Positions 1-12,555 of a stretch of 64,000 nt of DNA are shown here, in pieces. A program made the position numbers and the translations under genes. Source of the stretch: Ischnura elegans (taxonomy: Eukaryota; Arthropoda; Insecta; Odonata; Coenagrionidae); contig NC_060251.1 of the NCBI RefSeq assembly GCF_921293095.1, positions 58,917,585 to 58,981,584 on the forward strand, given 5' to 3'. The number at the start of each line of letters is the position of its first letter. Position 1 is the stretch's first letter. The notes under the pieces were generated by a model that had not been told where the DNA came from, did no database searches, and saw only the letters and a program-made list of their open reading frames with translations.

Positions 1-1341
1 CCCTTTAGAAAAGCAATAAAGAAATGTTTCCACATAAGCAGCAATTAACACAAATTCTCATATCAACACACAACTATAACACAGGTTTTCAATGGAGAGT
101 AAAAATAAAGAGCAAGAGCACCACTGTCTTGCTATGAAATGATTGATCAGGGAAATGATATGCTTGCATTTGATTGTGTCCACTATGGACCATGGTTGCG
201 TTTCCTAGTTTGTATTTTGAAGGGAATAAGAAACCTAAAAACTCAGAGCAGAAAATGCAGAGAAATCACCATTTGACAAAGATAATGATTAAAGGTATGA
301 TCACCTGCAATGCTGGGTATTCTAAATAAGAGAAAACATATTGAAGGTGGTCAAATTATCAGCTTCTTCCTCCAACTTAAGAGCCAATTGTCATGGAAGG
401 TTAGATAGAAGAGATCATAATGGTTGGGTGGGTGGTGGTCAGCTAACCCCATGCTGGCTCCCACAACCATCACCGACCAAAAAAATTAGTCAAAAGGATC
501 GAAAGGTAGACCTTTATTCATGCCACAAAATATACAATCATGGCTAGTCACGGCACTAATTGAGAACTTCTTCTTAAATCATCTTGAAGATTTTTTCCCA
601 AATAAAGTATCGGTCCGGTAAATATGTGCTCAACATAGGCGAAAAAAATCTGAATTGCATAATACTTGACGATTATATTATTTAAAAAAATAGCTACCAT
701 CAACTGTTTTCTCCCTTTTTAACACCAAAAATATATCCCAATCAATGGGAATTCTTCAATTAAGTGACGCTCTCGTATGAAATTTATTGAAAAGACATTC
801 ACTAAGAAGATGCTACATCACAAGAGTGGGTAATGTGAGAATGGAAGCAAGATATACAAGACGACTTTTATACGACAAAAAGTTGCAATGATGCTCCCAA
901 CTGTAATTAAAACCATTTCACCAGCCCTTTTCTATTACCGTGAACAAACAAATTACACCTAGAACATTCTAGAGACTGTAAGTCAAATGTCACCTGACCT
1001 AACCATTAAGTATCTCTAAAATTAAAATTGAAAGCTTCCATTGAAAAATCATTTAAAAAATTAACATGAGTGATTACAATTGATTTGTTGTGCCAGTAAT
1101 GACAACTGACCATTCAGTCAACAAAATAACAATCAACCCTTAAACCAATAAGAATGCTACAGCCTAGAAATTCGGCATATTGCATTAAGCAGCTTAAAAT
1201 TGACAATCACATAGTAAAAACTCTCCATAAGACCACTTTTTCCTTCCGTACACATTGCTTACAGCCCAACAAGACACTACCAAATATCTTGACAAACAAT
1301 TTGACAGTGAGATAACAAAGAAACTTACCATAATTGAAACA

Positions 1342-2243
1342 TTATATTGCCAGTTGCCGTAACTTAGGATAGCTCACCTCAATTCTGAGAGGAAGGTTTC
1401 TTTGTCCAACAAGGTTTCTTTGTTCAGCATAGTTCCTTTGTCCAATAATGTTTCTCTGTCCCCCACGAAAGCCTCTTATCCGAAATCCTCCGCGTCTAAT
1501 ACGGTATGAAACCTAATTATAAAACAAGTTACAAAAACAATTAAAAAAAACTTATTCCTAAGTACGAACACGAGAATCCCTACATGGCGCGACCAAGCAC
1601 AACAAGCTGATTGCATTATATTGACACACTCACGGAAATCTTGTTTTCATAATTGCAAGCAAGGTAATACAAAAAAGAAATGAGTTCAATTGGTTACATA
1701 GTTATCATAAATTGAATTCCCGCCTTGCAATTCCCGGGGTGGATTCATGGCCAGGGAAACCAATGATTCTGCTACGGATAAATATTAAAAAAAAAATGAC
1801 AATGAGAATCCACAATGAGATTGTATTTAAGGCAATTGTAGAAGTTGTAGCAAATAAAACTGCCCTCACAGAATCCCGAGACAAGATAACATGCACTGAG
1901 TATGAAGGTTAACTAAGAGAGCAAATGACACACACTTACGTTCGTTTTAATTCCACCGCGTTTAGAATTTCTGTTTGATGCCATACCAACCCGACCCCTC
2001 CTCCTATAAACAGCAAAATTTGCTTTACCACGTGCTCCTGTTTTGTTTCTGGCCCGAGGAGAGCTTTGAGAACTAGAACCCCTCGAAGAAGCTCTGTTGA
2101 GCTTTATAATTTCATCTACGAAGAAGAGATTATATTCATTCCAACGTCATTGAAGGAAAGACAATAATAAGTATGTTATGTATTTCTCCTAGACTTTAAA
2201 AATACTTACCCAAAGACATGGATAACTTTTTATCGTCGGCCAT
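1342..2243 (-). CDS. UAP56-binding-motif mRNA-export adaptor-like protein, 5' exons (Aly/REF- or UIF-like)
   Basis: Three exons are read on the minus strand: 2243-2210, 2115-1940 and 1512-1378, with matching phases and GT-AG sites. The protein starts MADDKKLSMSLDEIIKLNR, which matches the UAP56-binding motif (consensus LDDIIKLNR) at the N terminus of Aly/REF, UIF and CHTOP export adaptors. A Ser-rich stretch and Arg/Gly-rich segments follow (YRRRGRVG, RRGGFRIRGFRGG), then a short GQRN-type repeat. Proteins of this kind bind RNA through Arg/Gly regions and recruit the DEAD-box helicase UAP56 during nuclear mRNA export. After codon GAG at 1378 there are two options: splicing at GTGAGC, or reading on for eleven codons to a TAA at 1344-1342, giving a protein near 115 aa. 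I see no RRM in the window, so either this is an RRM-less UIF-like protein or further exons lie off the left edge. The domain call is good but the exact family is open. Confidence 0.62.
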
Positions 2244-3665
2244 GGTCCTCAACTATTTCTAACACGAACAACAACACCAGTAACACAGTTTAAGGTAGAA
2301 CTATCTCCCAACGAATTCGCTGAGTGTCAACAATGAAAAGATTCGTATTTTCAGCAGTATCATATGCTGAGGACTAACCACAACCAAACTGCACCTCCAT
2401 GTTTTCCGAGATTTCTTGGCGTTTCGTAGTTTTTTGTTGGAAGGTTGCGATCACAACGCTGCGAGTGGAAAGATTTGAAGTCAGAGGCGGGGGGTATAAA
2501 GAGAAAAAAAACGGTTGTTTAATACAGAAGTCATAAAATAAGAACAACTGGGGAATTAGATACTCGGATCGTGGTGGAAAGAAAAAAAAATAGGTTCCGC
2601 ATTCATTAAAAACTGTATAGTTGTAAAATATATCGACAAAACCGTTGATTTTTCCCGTGGATCACAAAGTGAATGTATAATCATGAATCAAAGTTATCTA
2701 ATAAAATATACACAACTCAAATATATTCATTCGTAAGTATCTATTATCTAAAATATCGAAAGTATGCATCAATTCTTTGTGGATTTGAACTTTTCTCTCA
2801 CACATGTATTTGAGTCCAAGTCCAAGTATATTTCTTGTTGTTGTTTTCCGCAGTTCCCAGCTTTGCAGCTGTCTCCTGGGATGTATTTGAGTCGTGACCG
2901 ACGGAAGTCCTCTATAGAGCTTTACGTTGAGAAGATAAAGTTATGATCAGACAATAATTTTTGTGGAAATTAACTATAGGCACGCTGATATTATAAAAAT
3001 TTCGGCCAAATATTAAATATCCTTCCCTCAAACGTCGAATTAATATATGTTCCTTTTCAGAAAATAATGGGATGACTTAAATTATTCCACCGGTAATTAG
3101 GATTTCTGCGCCATTTAATTTTTTTCCGAAACTTTAGAGATGAGGGATTATTAAGTAATGATAGTCGTAGTTTTCAATTTCAAAAATACCTACATTGAAG
3201 GTGTGGGGGACGACTTCTTCCATGCCAAATTTGAGGGATAATTGAGCGGCAAATTTGTCATACATGGGATCGATTATGAGAAATTTTCATGAACTAACTT
3301 CGTTCAATCGCACTTAAAAATAGCTTCGGGAATTCGAAATATTTGTGTTCTCTCTATATGTAGGAACGATAGTTGTCTAAAGGAAGTCAACGGATTGTCA
3401 CAAGTGTTCTAACCGGCCGCTTTCCTCAAGAGGCTGCAGTTGCTGACGTCCTGACGTTCCCGGCGAGTGCGAAGAACGTGTTGCGCAAGATGTGTTGTTA
3501 AATGTTTTGAATTCAAGGATTTTTAGCAACTTCCACTGTGTACAAACTGTGAGAATTTCATAGTGCACATATTAACTACTCGAAGGAAAAAAGGAAGAAA
3601 TCATTTTTGTCTGTTATTATTTCTACTGCTTATCGTCTTTCGCCTTAGTATTACAGCATTCGAAG
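2244..3665. promoter_or_regulatory. shared upstream region of two divergent genes
   Basis: This 1.4 kb stretch lies between the start codons of the export-factor-like gene (minus) and the phosphatase gene (plus). No coding exon was recognised in it. It must hold both 5' UTRs and the core promoters, possibly as a bidirectional promoter. No clear TATA box or initiator was assigned. Confidence 0.45.
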
Positions 3666-6600
3666 ATGACGGCTTTCAGAGAAGTAACGCATGTTATATT
3701 TGATATGGACGGTTTACTTTTGAGTAAGATACGTTTGACTATTGTGTATCATGCCTGTAAACTTTTCAACACGTATTTTAAATGAGTTACTCTTTTAGAC
3801 ACGGAACATTTGTACACGAGAGCGACCCAAGAAATCTGTGATCCATACGGAAAAAAGTATACTTGGGGACTGAAACAAACATTAATGGGAATGACTGGAC
3901 CCGATGTTGCCAAAAAAATAACGAAGGAGTTGGACCTCCCTATATCACCAGAGGAATATATGAAATTGGCCACAGAAAAATACGAGAAATTGTTTCCTCA
4001 GTCGGAAATGATGCCGGGTAATTAGAGGCTATTTAAGTTTTTATCTGTAAATACCAAGTTACAGGTGAACGATATATGTCAAGGTGAATGCTTCGTATGA
4101 ATGTAGACATCCGTTGTTAATATATATTTTTTTAATATTCGGGGGGTCATAAAGCATAAGTATATGCTAAATTCTGGCATATCGGTCGAAGGAATCTTAT
4201 ATGTGTACATCCAGCTGTCAAATCAAATTTCATCGGTATTGTTTCACTTGCTGCACCTTCAAAGGAGAATTGCTTTTGGAGTGTTGATGATGTAACCTAT
4301 TTATTATTAACCTCTTTTAAGTTTCTCTTTCGTATTCACAAATTGAATCTTCCCTCCAAGCCAATGAAACCATTTACCATAATTTTTCAGGTGCAGAAAA
4401 GTTGGTCCGTCATCTTAAAAAGGAAGGGGTTCATATTGCTGTAGCGACGAGCAGTAGTATTGAATCCTATAATTTAAAGACCAATCATCACAAGGAGTTC
4501 TTTGGTCTTTTTGAACACATTGTGAATGGGTCATCAGATCCAGAAGTAAAAGCGGGAAAGCCTGATCCCTCCATTTTCTTAGTGTGTGCTTCTCGATTTG
4601 CAGACAAGCCCGCACCAGAACAGGTGAGATGAAATGTATAGCAATTACCCATAGTGACTGCTGTTTCTCGTAATCTTTGTCCATCCAGTTGCATCGTCAT
4701 GGAAGTTCTTTCTATCTTGCATTGCTGTCTTTGATGGACCGTGAAGGCCTAACATCTAATGCCATAAGTCTGGGTAGTAATTGCCATAGGAAATAAGAAA
4801 TTGAACTGCATACTGGTCTGCACATTGGCCTGTAAGCCATATGTCAGTGGTTTGATTCCCGTTCTATGGGAATTTTTTCTCATGGCAATTCATGCAAATT
4901 TTACTGCTGTTCATATGACCCAATTGCAATATAATGCATTAATGCCATGCGTGGCTCTAGGGCCGGATTAAGGGTCTCAACTGGTTGTGTTTTTAAGAAA
5001 TCCTCCCCTTCACCTTGCCATCTTAGATGAACCGCAAGGACCTAATACACAGTACCATAAGTCTTGGTATAATTGCCATGGGAAATCAGGAACCTGACAT
5101 AGTGGTCTGCACAATGGGCTACAGAAGCCAAATGCCCGCTGTTCCATTCCTGGTTCAAGGGAATTTTTTCTCAAGGATTTAATAGTTCCTTGATAAGTTT
5201 TTCTGATTTTTTGCTTTGTTAGCTTGTATCATAGCTCACAAATTGGCTGGTGTGTTATGGTCATTTGCTTTGTAACCCTTGAATACTGATACTTGACCCT
5301 GGCACAAGAGATTAGCATACATGGAGGTATTATCGGGCAGAAATAAGAAACCCTTCCAGTTATTCTCTTGGAATCTGAAGTTTTAAGCATTTGCTTAAAT
5401 ACCCTTTATCAAATTAATTGTTAATTTTCAGCCTATTAGATGAAAGAACTGATATTTCGCTCTGTTCAGAAGAGTATGATTGGTCTGAATTTTTGGCTAG
5501 GAATGAAAAAGTAGAGTTGTTACTTCTCCAGTGCATAAGCTCCATGAACTTGTTTTTTTACTTTAGCCAATAAGGCATCAATCGTAGGCCTGTATTATGC
5601 ATATCATAAGCATATGTCTCTATTTGCTTTCGGTCAACGTTATAAATTTTAGGGGCCGAATATCAAATCTAAAGTTTACGCAGTGGATATTAAGAGAATC
5701 CACAATTTTTGAAATTAGGAAAGTATGATAGATTTTGAGTTTTAAAACTTTATTACCATAGGAGGCAGGCAGGCACGGCTATTATCTACTCTATTTGAGG
5801 ATACATAAATGTCATTGGTGGGTTCGTCGTAAATTTTATGGGCCCCTTGTAGGTTTGCAATGCTTTGCAACAGAAAGGGATTTTGGAGAATCTCCTCAAA
5901 ATATTAAACTCGGTTCATTCCCGTCGGAGAAGTTATGGGAATGTTAGAAAAGTCAGGTTATGGTGAGGGAAAAACTCCTGAGGCATCAAAAAATGATTAA
6001 AATAATTATTTTCTTCTTCAAAATTTTCGAAGTTATTTGATGCATGTTATACATCAAGTGCACACATGGCATAAGAATGACGAGGTATAGTCTTTATATA
6101 AATGTCTTATTTAAATTCAGCCATACCGAATCAGTGAAATGATAATGATGTTTGTGAATTTCAATGGCTCTAAGATTATGAATTTCATTCATTAAGACTC
6201 TGCAGGTGTCTTGATCATAATGCATGAGTGGGCGTTATTCTTGAAATTTTAGAGACATGTGGATTGTAGCCCAAGGTTGATCTGATTATACATGAGTGAA
6301 TTTTATACTTACAATTAGTAATTTTGGTTGAAGGCAGGGAAATTTAACAAATTCAGCCTGGAGATTAGGGGAAAGTCTAAGAATTAGTAAATGGATATTT
6401 TTTTTGGTCTTGTATCAAGTCCTGGGAAAACACCAATAAAATGCATTAACACTTCACGGTGAACTGGTGAAATGAAAATTTTTCCGGATAACCATATTCA
6501 GATTACCATCTTTATATTTTACTTGGAGTAATGGGTTAGAGGGGGCAGTCACCCTCCTTGCCACCTCTTTATTCGATTCTGACTTTACCTCTGTCCACAG

Positions 6601-6780
6601 TGTTTGGTGCTCGAAGATTCTCCCAATGGTGTTGAGGCAGCGCTGGCAGCTGGTATGCAAGTGGTTATGGTTCCTGATCCCCACATTGACGAAAGCCTCA
6701 CCCACCGTGCAACTCTAACCCTTTCTTCCCTTGAGGAATTACGTCCAGAATTGTTTGGTTTACCACCATTCCCATCCTGA
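3666..6780 (+). CDS. PUDP: HAD-family pseudouridine-5'-phosphatase (HDHD1/Gs1-like)
   Basis: Four exons join in phase (3666-3723, 3799-4017, 4391-4623, 6601-6780) to give 229 aa, the usual length for this family. Enzymes of this group dephosphorylate pseudouridine 5'-phosphate released by RNA turnover in the cytosol. All four HAD motifs are visible. Motif I is [11 protein letters not shown], with the nucleophile and acid/base Asp at about residues 13 and 15. Motif II is VATSSS near 110-115. The motif III Lys is in KAGKPDP near 149. Motif IV is [12 protein letters not shown] near 173-184. The stretch between motifs I and II is the helical cap expected of C1-cap HADs. The start ATG is the first in frame and sits just before motif I. 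Intron 3 is about 2 kb and carries two SINE-like repeats. A related HAD (for example a 2-deoxyglucose-6-phosphatase-like enzyme) is the main alternative, but the DMDGLLLNTE signature and length favour PUDP. Confidence 0.9.
4727..4895 (+). repeat. tRNA-like SINE fragment, copy 1 (phosphatase intron 3)
   Basis: This segment aligns by eye to 5014-5190. It has a box-A-like TGGTCTGCACA and a box-B-like GGTTTGATTCC followed by GGGAATTTTTTCTCA. The spacing of these boxes suggests a tRNA-derived SINE. It has no recognisable tail and looks old. Confidence 0.42.
5014..5190 (+). repeat. tRNA-like SINE fragment, copy 2 (phosphatase intron 3)
   Basis: This is the second, diverged copy about 290 bases downstream of the first and in the same orientation. 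TGGTCTGCACA and GGGAATTTTTTCTCA are kept, while the B-box region is more mutated. Confidence 0.4.
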
Positions 6781-7072
6781 GAATACTGTTCTGTATTACA
6801 TTTAATGTGATGGAAAAAGGGTCCTGTGAGAAAGTGGAAATATTAACTTGCTGTTGTGATTCACCATGTATAAAATGGAATTATATATTAGTGTTACAAA
6901 AACATTTTCACGACCACTTTCCTTACCATAGAACTCATGTATTTTATTCTGATTGGTGGTTATTCTCTAGTAAAAGATCAGTAACCTCTTTCAACACCTT
7001 AGTGAATTGTAGTTTCATAAATTAACCTCTTAGTACCAATTATTTTTGGTACCGTTCTGAGGGCATTTTGTA

Positions 7073-7078
7073 AATAAA
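7073..7078 (+). terminator. candidate polyadenylation signal of the phosphatase gene
   Basis: AATAAA lies about 290 bases after the TGA stop at 6778-6780. It is the most plausible 3' end signal for the HAD phosphatase transcript, assigned by position and motif only. Confidence 0.5.
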
Positions 7079-7429
7079 ATGTAGTGCTTCTTCAAGTAAC
7101 AACACACACAGTATTTCTTATGATTCACTTGACTGTAAAGCAACTTTACTACAACTACTATTAATCTCAAATGCATTGCTGTGAAGGCAAAAAGTTTTCA
7201 ATGACGTACAAATTTAGGTTTTTTAATGCACCTGAACCAGAATGCTTGCTGGTCTGTAAGACTAAAAGGGGGTAGGTAGCAGCCTGTGTACACATCAGTT
7301 GTAAATTCTGCTGGATTTCCTATAGCGTGTGCTATGCTGAACCTTTGCATACACACTGTGCAGTTTTACCTCAGTTCTAAAATGGATCCTTCCTCAGCTT
7401 CATTGACTCCTGGATTTCAGACTTCTTAA

Positions 7430-8211
7430 CCCTTTCGCGCCGGATCTTCGTTGAAGGAAATTCTTCCTCAATACGAGTCTCTTGAAAGTTTTCTTTACTC
7501 CTCTGTACGAAGCCTTTCCACGTCGACTAAATGAAGTGGGTCCCTCCCAAAACATTTTTGGACCCAACTCAGTGGGGCGCCGATCCTTTTCCTCGGTCTT
7601 GTCCCAGACCCTAGAGGGATTAAAAGCCCCTTCCTAGCACGAGTCCGCGGTCAACTAGCTAAAATATTAACGCAGAATATATGCAAATACTTGTTGTTCG
7701 TAACGATTTTTTTAAATTCAAAATGAATTTCGTGTTTTTTTCTGAGCGTGCAGAAATTTTAAACGAAGTTCTAACGTTTATATAGACGGATTTAGTATAT
7801 TTACTAGTTGTTCTATAACTCTGTTGATATTAACGTTAGAATTTCGTTTGAAATTTCCATGTGGTCAGCAAAAAAAGATGAATTCATTTCTAGCATTGGA
7901 TTTCAAAAGTAAGCAACAAATATTTTTTTGGAAAACACACTGCAAATAACAGTAGTTGACCGCGTGGAGAGGATAGGAAAGGGTCGACCTGAGCGGCCGA
8001 AGAAGGGGCTGGGCTCGCGCTAAGGCGGATCACAAGGGGCGACCGCGTCCGTGGGTCTATTGTGTCTGCCACGGTCACTTTTTTCGACCTGTGCCGCACA
8101 GGCGCGGCATTCGTTGGTTATGGTAGGAAAATTCACGACGCACAGGTGTGGCATTCGTAGTTGAGGGAAAAAAATCCTCGCCGCACAGGTGCGGAATTCG
8201 GCGCGAAAGGG
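7430..8211. mobile_element. piggyBac-like non-autonomous fold-back element (782 bp)
   Basis: The element is bounded by TTAA on both sides (7426-7429 and 8212-8215). Its ends are perfect 13-bp inverted repeats, CCCTTTCGCGCCG and its complement. A TTAA target and ends that start with CCC are the hallmarks of piggyBac superfamily elements. Much of the inside is also inverted: GCGGTCAACTA near 7647 pairs with TAGTTGACCGC near 7954, and AAACGAAGTTCTAACGTT near 7760 pairs with AACGTTAGAATTTCGTT near 7830. The element therefore folds back around 7805. There is no transposase frame. Confidence 0.75.
8093..8200 (+). repeat. three subterminal palindromic repeats in the piggyBac-like element
   Basis: Copies at 8093-8113, 8137-8158 and 8179-8200 recur every 42-44 bp and share GCACAGGYGYGGMATTCG. 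The last copy contains the palindrome CCGCACAGGTGCGG. They lie inside the right terminus, where transposase-binding repeats are common. Confidence 0.65.
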
Positions 8212-8215
8212 TTAA

Positions 8216-10256
8216 TGCAAATGAGTTTTTCATTGTTAATCTTTTGACTACACTATCTTCTTTTTATGTTTTCTCAGACTATTTTTTTAATCATATTTGC
8301 ATACCTAACCTTTACCTTGAAATCATTCTTTCTTGCCCTACAAAAAGTAAATTTGAAAAAAATAATTGTGAAATCTGCTAGCTTTGCACAGTATGAAATA
8401 GAAAAATTAGTCCATAGGTACCCACAATACAATAAGGCCACTAGAAGTGATGGTCAATAACAATTTTGTTAACAGTGCAGTTTACTCCCAGCCTGAACCA
8501 CTTGGCCTTGAATAAGGGGGAAATTCAAGATATATTTGAGTAAGAATCTTCTTCAAGTACAACTTGTATTTGAAGATGAACTACTTCTCTTCCCTAGTTT
8601 TCATTCAATGTGAAGTAATTACAGCTCTTCCTTCAGCTACTCCACAACCTATAAACCCATTGCTCTAATAATTTCATCAGGCTCTTGTTTTCCTGCCCTT
8701 AATCTAAAAGTGGAATACATTAGTAATATATCCTTACCACACAGGTGAAGCATGTTATGTAAATCTGCAGGAGTACAACTACGCCAGAAATGGAGCATTA
8801 TTTCAACCTAGACAGTCAATATCTCAGCATTAATCCACAGTACTTTGGGTGATGGCATCAACAAGTGATTCTGAGTGATAGCAACTAAAAATGAATGCCA
8901 ATAGTGTCTATCTTGACCTTGTACGTTAGTGAAACAAATGACAAGACTGGATCAATTAGGGATTTAACTTCACAGTGGCATTGCCAGATTGATATTAAAA
9001 TACTTATGTATTTCCCAGCCCATAAGATTCACTCTATACTCACTAATGTGGCATGAAATCAGCCTGAGTCTTAAAAGGCAAGAATTAAACTTTATCCTCT
9101 ACCAACACTTTCTGCTCCACCAAGAAAATGGTTGTCTTTACTACAATTATCTATAATAATTCAGTTTTGAGTCAGTAGAAAAAAAGGGTTCTAATACTTT
9201 GGTGACTGTAATCCCTTCAAAATTTACAAATGAGTAGTGTTTAAGTTAGTTAAGTAAATTAGTAAGAATTTTGTTTTCTTGGCAACACGTGATATTTTGA
9301 AAATATCAGTATTCTTTCCTCTCAGATTAAAATATTTTTCATGAAATCTTTGAAGACTGTAAGACTGAAAAATTTGAAGACTGTATTTTTGGTAATTTGG
9401 TGAAAACGTTCTAACCTAATGATGAGGAACAATTGAGACCTCAATACATTATCACTACATTAACTTTTTGCACATTTTTTACTAAAATTTATCACCTCAT
9501 GTTGCAAATTAAGACCAAGTTTGTGGTTTGTAGGAAAATCCATTTGCCATATTGAAATACTAAGACAATGAGGGCCCCATTCAAAGTGATGTGTGTACCT
9601 GCTCCTGAGTTAGACTTGGATGTCATTCAACATGTAAATTACATCTAGCCCTTCCTTGTGATAAATTTTTTTTCCGAAGGGTATCAGAGTGAGTTGGTCC
9701 TTGTCAATGACGTTTTGAAGTCTCAATTCTCAGCAAGAAAAGACTGATTGAATAACAATTGTAGAAGACATGCAATATAAGGGAAGTGGGCAGAAGTTTA
9801 CTGGACAATTGTCAGAAAAATATGTCACCTAAAACCAGCACCTAAAGCAACTTGTGACACTTCCACCCCTCTCCCTTTTTCTCTACTTCCCCAACCCAAA
9901 ACTGAAGTGGCAAAATTATCCTCTTAACCTACAGAGGCAACTCAAAGATTGGCAATCAATTGTACGTATTCAAATCCCGAGGAGACAGTGAGCATCCAGT
10001 ATGTAACTAACATAATATTTTGCATTTCAAGATAAATGTAAATTGATTTTATTAATTATGCAAAAAATGCTTTTCCCATGTTTCCTTTTGAAATATAGAT
10101 GAAGGAATTCTCCGAAGAAGCCTCCATTTCTGCACCTCATATTTCTGCAGACCCACGTGACCATGAGAGCCAAAAATTAATGTAGCAATATTTGATGGAG
10201 CCTACTGCACTTGTTTTGACCTCTAACAACAAGTCTTACAAATAATGTTTCGCAAG
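8216..10256. other. intergenic, no gene recognised
   Basis: AT-rich sequence downstream of the phosphatase gene. The short open frames here have no domain, no splice pattern and no composition bias that I can support as coding. Confidence 0.5.
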
Positions 10257-10264
10257 GCTAACAT

Positions 10265-10454
10265 CAGGGGCGGATCCAGGATTTTTTTCTGGGAGGGGCA
10301 CAAGCAAGGCCGTATCCAGGATTTTGTTCTGGGTGGGGCACAAGGATACCTCGCAATACAAAACGAATGCAATGATAATGGGACCGTATTAAAAATCTTG
10401 CATATTTTTGAGGGTCTGGGGGGGGCACGTGCCCCCCCCCTGGATCCGCCTATG
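10265..10454. mobile_element. hAT-type MITE, CAGGGGCGGATCC family, copy 1 (190 bp)
   Basis: Ends are CAGGGGCGGATCCAGG and CCTGGATCCGCCTATG. The flanks are a perfect 8-bp duplication, GCTAACAT (10257-10264 and 10455-10462), which is the hAT hallmark. The inside has two CCAGGATTTT..TTCTGGG units and a run of C near the right end. There is no coding capacity. A second copy of the same length lies at 19085-19274. Confidence 0.85.
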
Positions 10455-10462
10455 GCTAACAT

Positions 10463-12555
10463 CTACTATAATGATAAAGGAGATAAAACATTGCCACAGC
10501 AGGAGGTCTTGGTCTCGGGCAGTCTCCACTGGGTGGATCCTCAGATTTTATTGGCAGGATTTCTACTAACGAGTAAAAATCATAATGACTTAGCATAGTC
10601 CACCGTGCTCTATCTCAAAATTTTACCTGAAAAGCAACTGTGGTTCATTGTATTAGAGCTACTGTTTTATCCTCAACTAAGACTCAAATTCAGTATTGAA
10701 TACTTTTCCTTAAGCATCTCTTGTTTTATGCTGCTGTTATGTTCATTAGGCAGCCTTTTGCTCCTAAAAATACACTTCATATCACTACCATTGTAATTCA
10801 ATTGAAGAAAAGTATTATAGGTCTGACATGGCTTAAAATGACCAAAATTAACTACATCATACTTATATAGAAATAATCTGTCCCCTTACATTTCCTAAAT
10901 GAATCCAAAAGGCAGCTTTCAGCATTCATCCATTAGTTCTACATTCCCATACATCGTTGAGACAATGGTTGACATTTTCTTGGCATCAATCTTGAGCAAT
11001 AAAATAAAGACATTGGTGATCCGGGGGAGCCAGGGTCCCCATTCTATTTTTAGCTAAACTTATTGTATTATATGTCAGCTTCTTGAAGCCTAAATAGATA
11101 TTTGTATACAAGTACTTCTGCTTCCATATAAATCAAGTCTTAAGTTTAAAAGAACTAAAGTGATGCAACTAGTGAACTACTTTGTTTAACATGTGGTTTG
11201 ACCATTCCTTCCAATATAGAAGACACTTTAATATCTCTCTCTTTCAGAGCATTAGGTGGTACATATAAAGTTGATGTGAGGATTCTTTCATAAATTTAAC
11301 TAATTCTCCGCAAATGATAGAGTGCTTTAAATAGCATTCTGATGTTTGCTCCCATCTGCCTCTCAAGTTTCAGTGGTCATTTAGTGAGTGAAACCATGCA
11401 GTTGACGCGAAGCATCTATCGTCTAAATTTCAAGCAGTGATTGATGTTTGTGTTGGCTAATCAGAATTCCTGTAAATTGATCAATATGCATATAGTAAAT
11501 GATTTTTCCACTATGCTTTGGGTGGGCGTGTCATGCTTCTTCCTAGTTAGCAATTTTCCATACATAAAAAGAGCATCACACTCCTTTGACCATATGTTTT
11601 CGTTTACTTTTTCTTTCTTTAATTCTGTTCTTAAATACGTTATGTTGCATAGAAGTTGTTTTACCCATGGGAAATTACTTTCCAATCACATAATTACTTA
11701 AGTTCTCAAAGTTAGATCTCACATTTCAAGTAAACACTAAATCCAATATATCAATGCATCATTTGCAGCCACAATAATTGCTTTCCAGAAAATCGACCTT
11801 CAAACTAAAATGCATATACCTACCTGGTTCCCATTGAGAACAACCATATCCTGTAGTTCAATTGACAAAAATACCAGCCAAAAGAGCTAAATGAAAAGAA
11901 CTCTAGCAATAAAATAGTACGCGAATGTGGCCCACCACAATGAACAATGCTAAAACGCAATGATTACCCATACATCTGCAATCAGACACGAAAGCAGCAA
12001 ACCTTTCCCAATGCCTCAAATTTGGAGGATTGCCTCGACTAGAGATATTACGTTACACTAAAAGTAATGCCAAATACACGTCATTATTTTCGCAATGCTA
12101 ATGAGTATTTGAAAACCAGTCTTTTATAATAAACACCAAACACTGAGGCTTACTCCGTTACTTGAGAACTCCAAATCAGTTTGCATAATTGTGGCAATTA
12201 CATTAATTCACACTGACCAAAAATGCATGGAATTTTCTCATAATGACGCTGAGTACACAAAAACAGCAACATTAAGTCTCCTCGATCGGCCAATAAAATC
12301 GTTCGTTAAGAATGTTTCGTTCACAGGGTAAATGGGAGAACTCCTCAAGGCTGACTCCGCTATTAAACCTAACGGCAGCTTTTACAAAAGCCACCGTATA
12401 AAATTAAACGACTAATTTAGGAAACTTCTGAGACAACACTTATTTAAAATAAAGACTTCACTGAGGAACAACTTTATATTTACATGAAACCAGTAAAATA
12501 TAATCAGTATTACTACCTATAAATTAACTTTACAACTTATGTATTTCTGTATGAA
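10463..12555. other. intergenic, includes 3' UTR of NDUFA2
   Basis: AT-rich and without a recognisable gene. The portion nearest 12555 must contain the 3' UTR of the minus-strand NDUFA2 gene. No clear polyadenylation signal was assigned. Confidence 0.45.
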
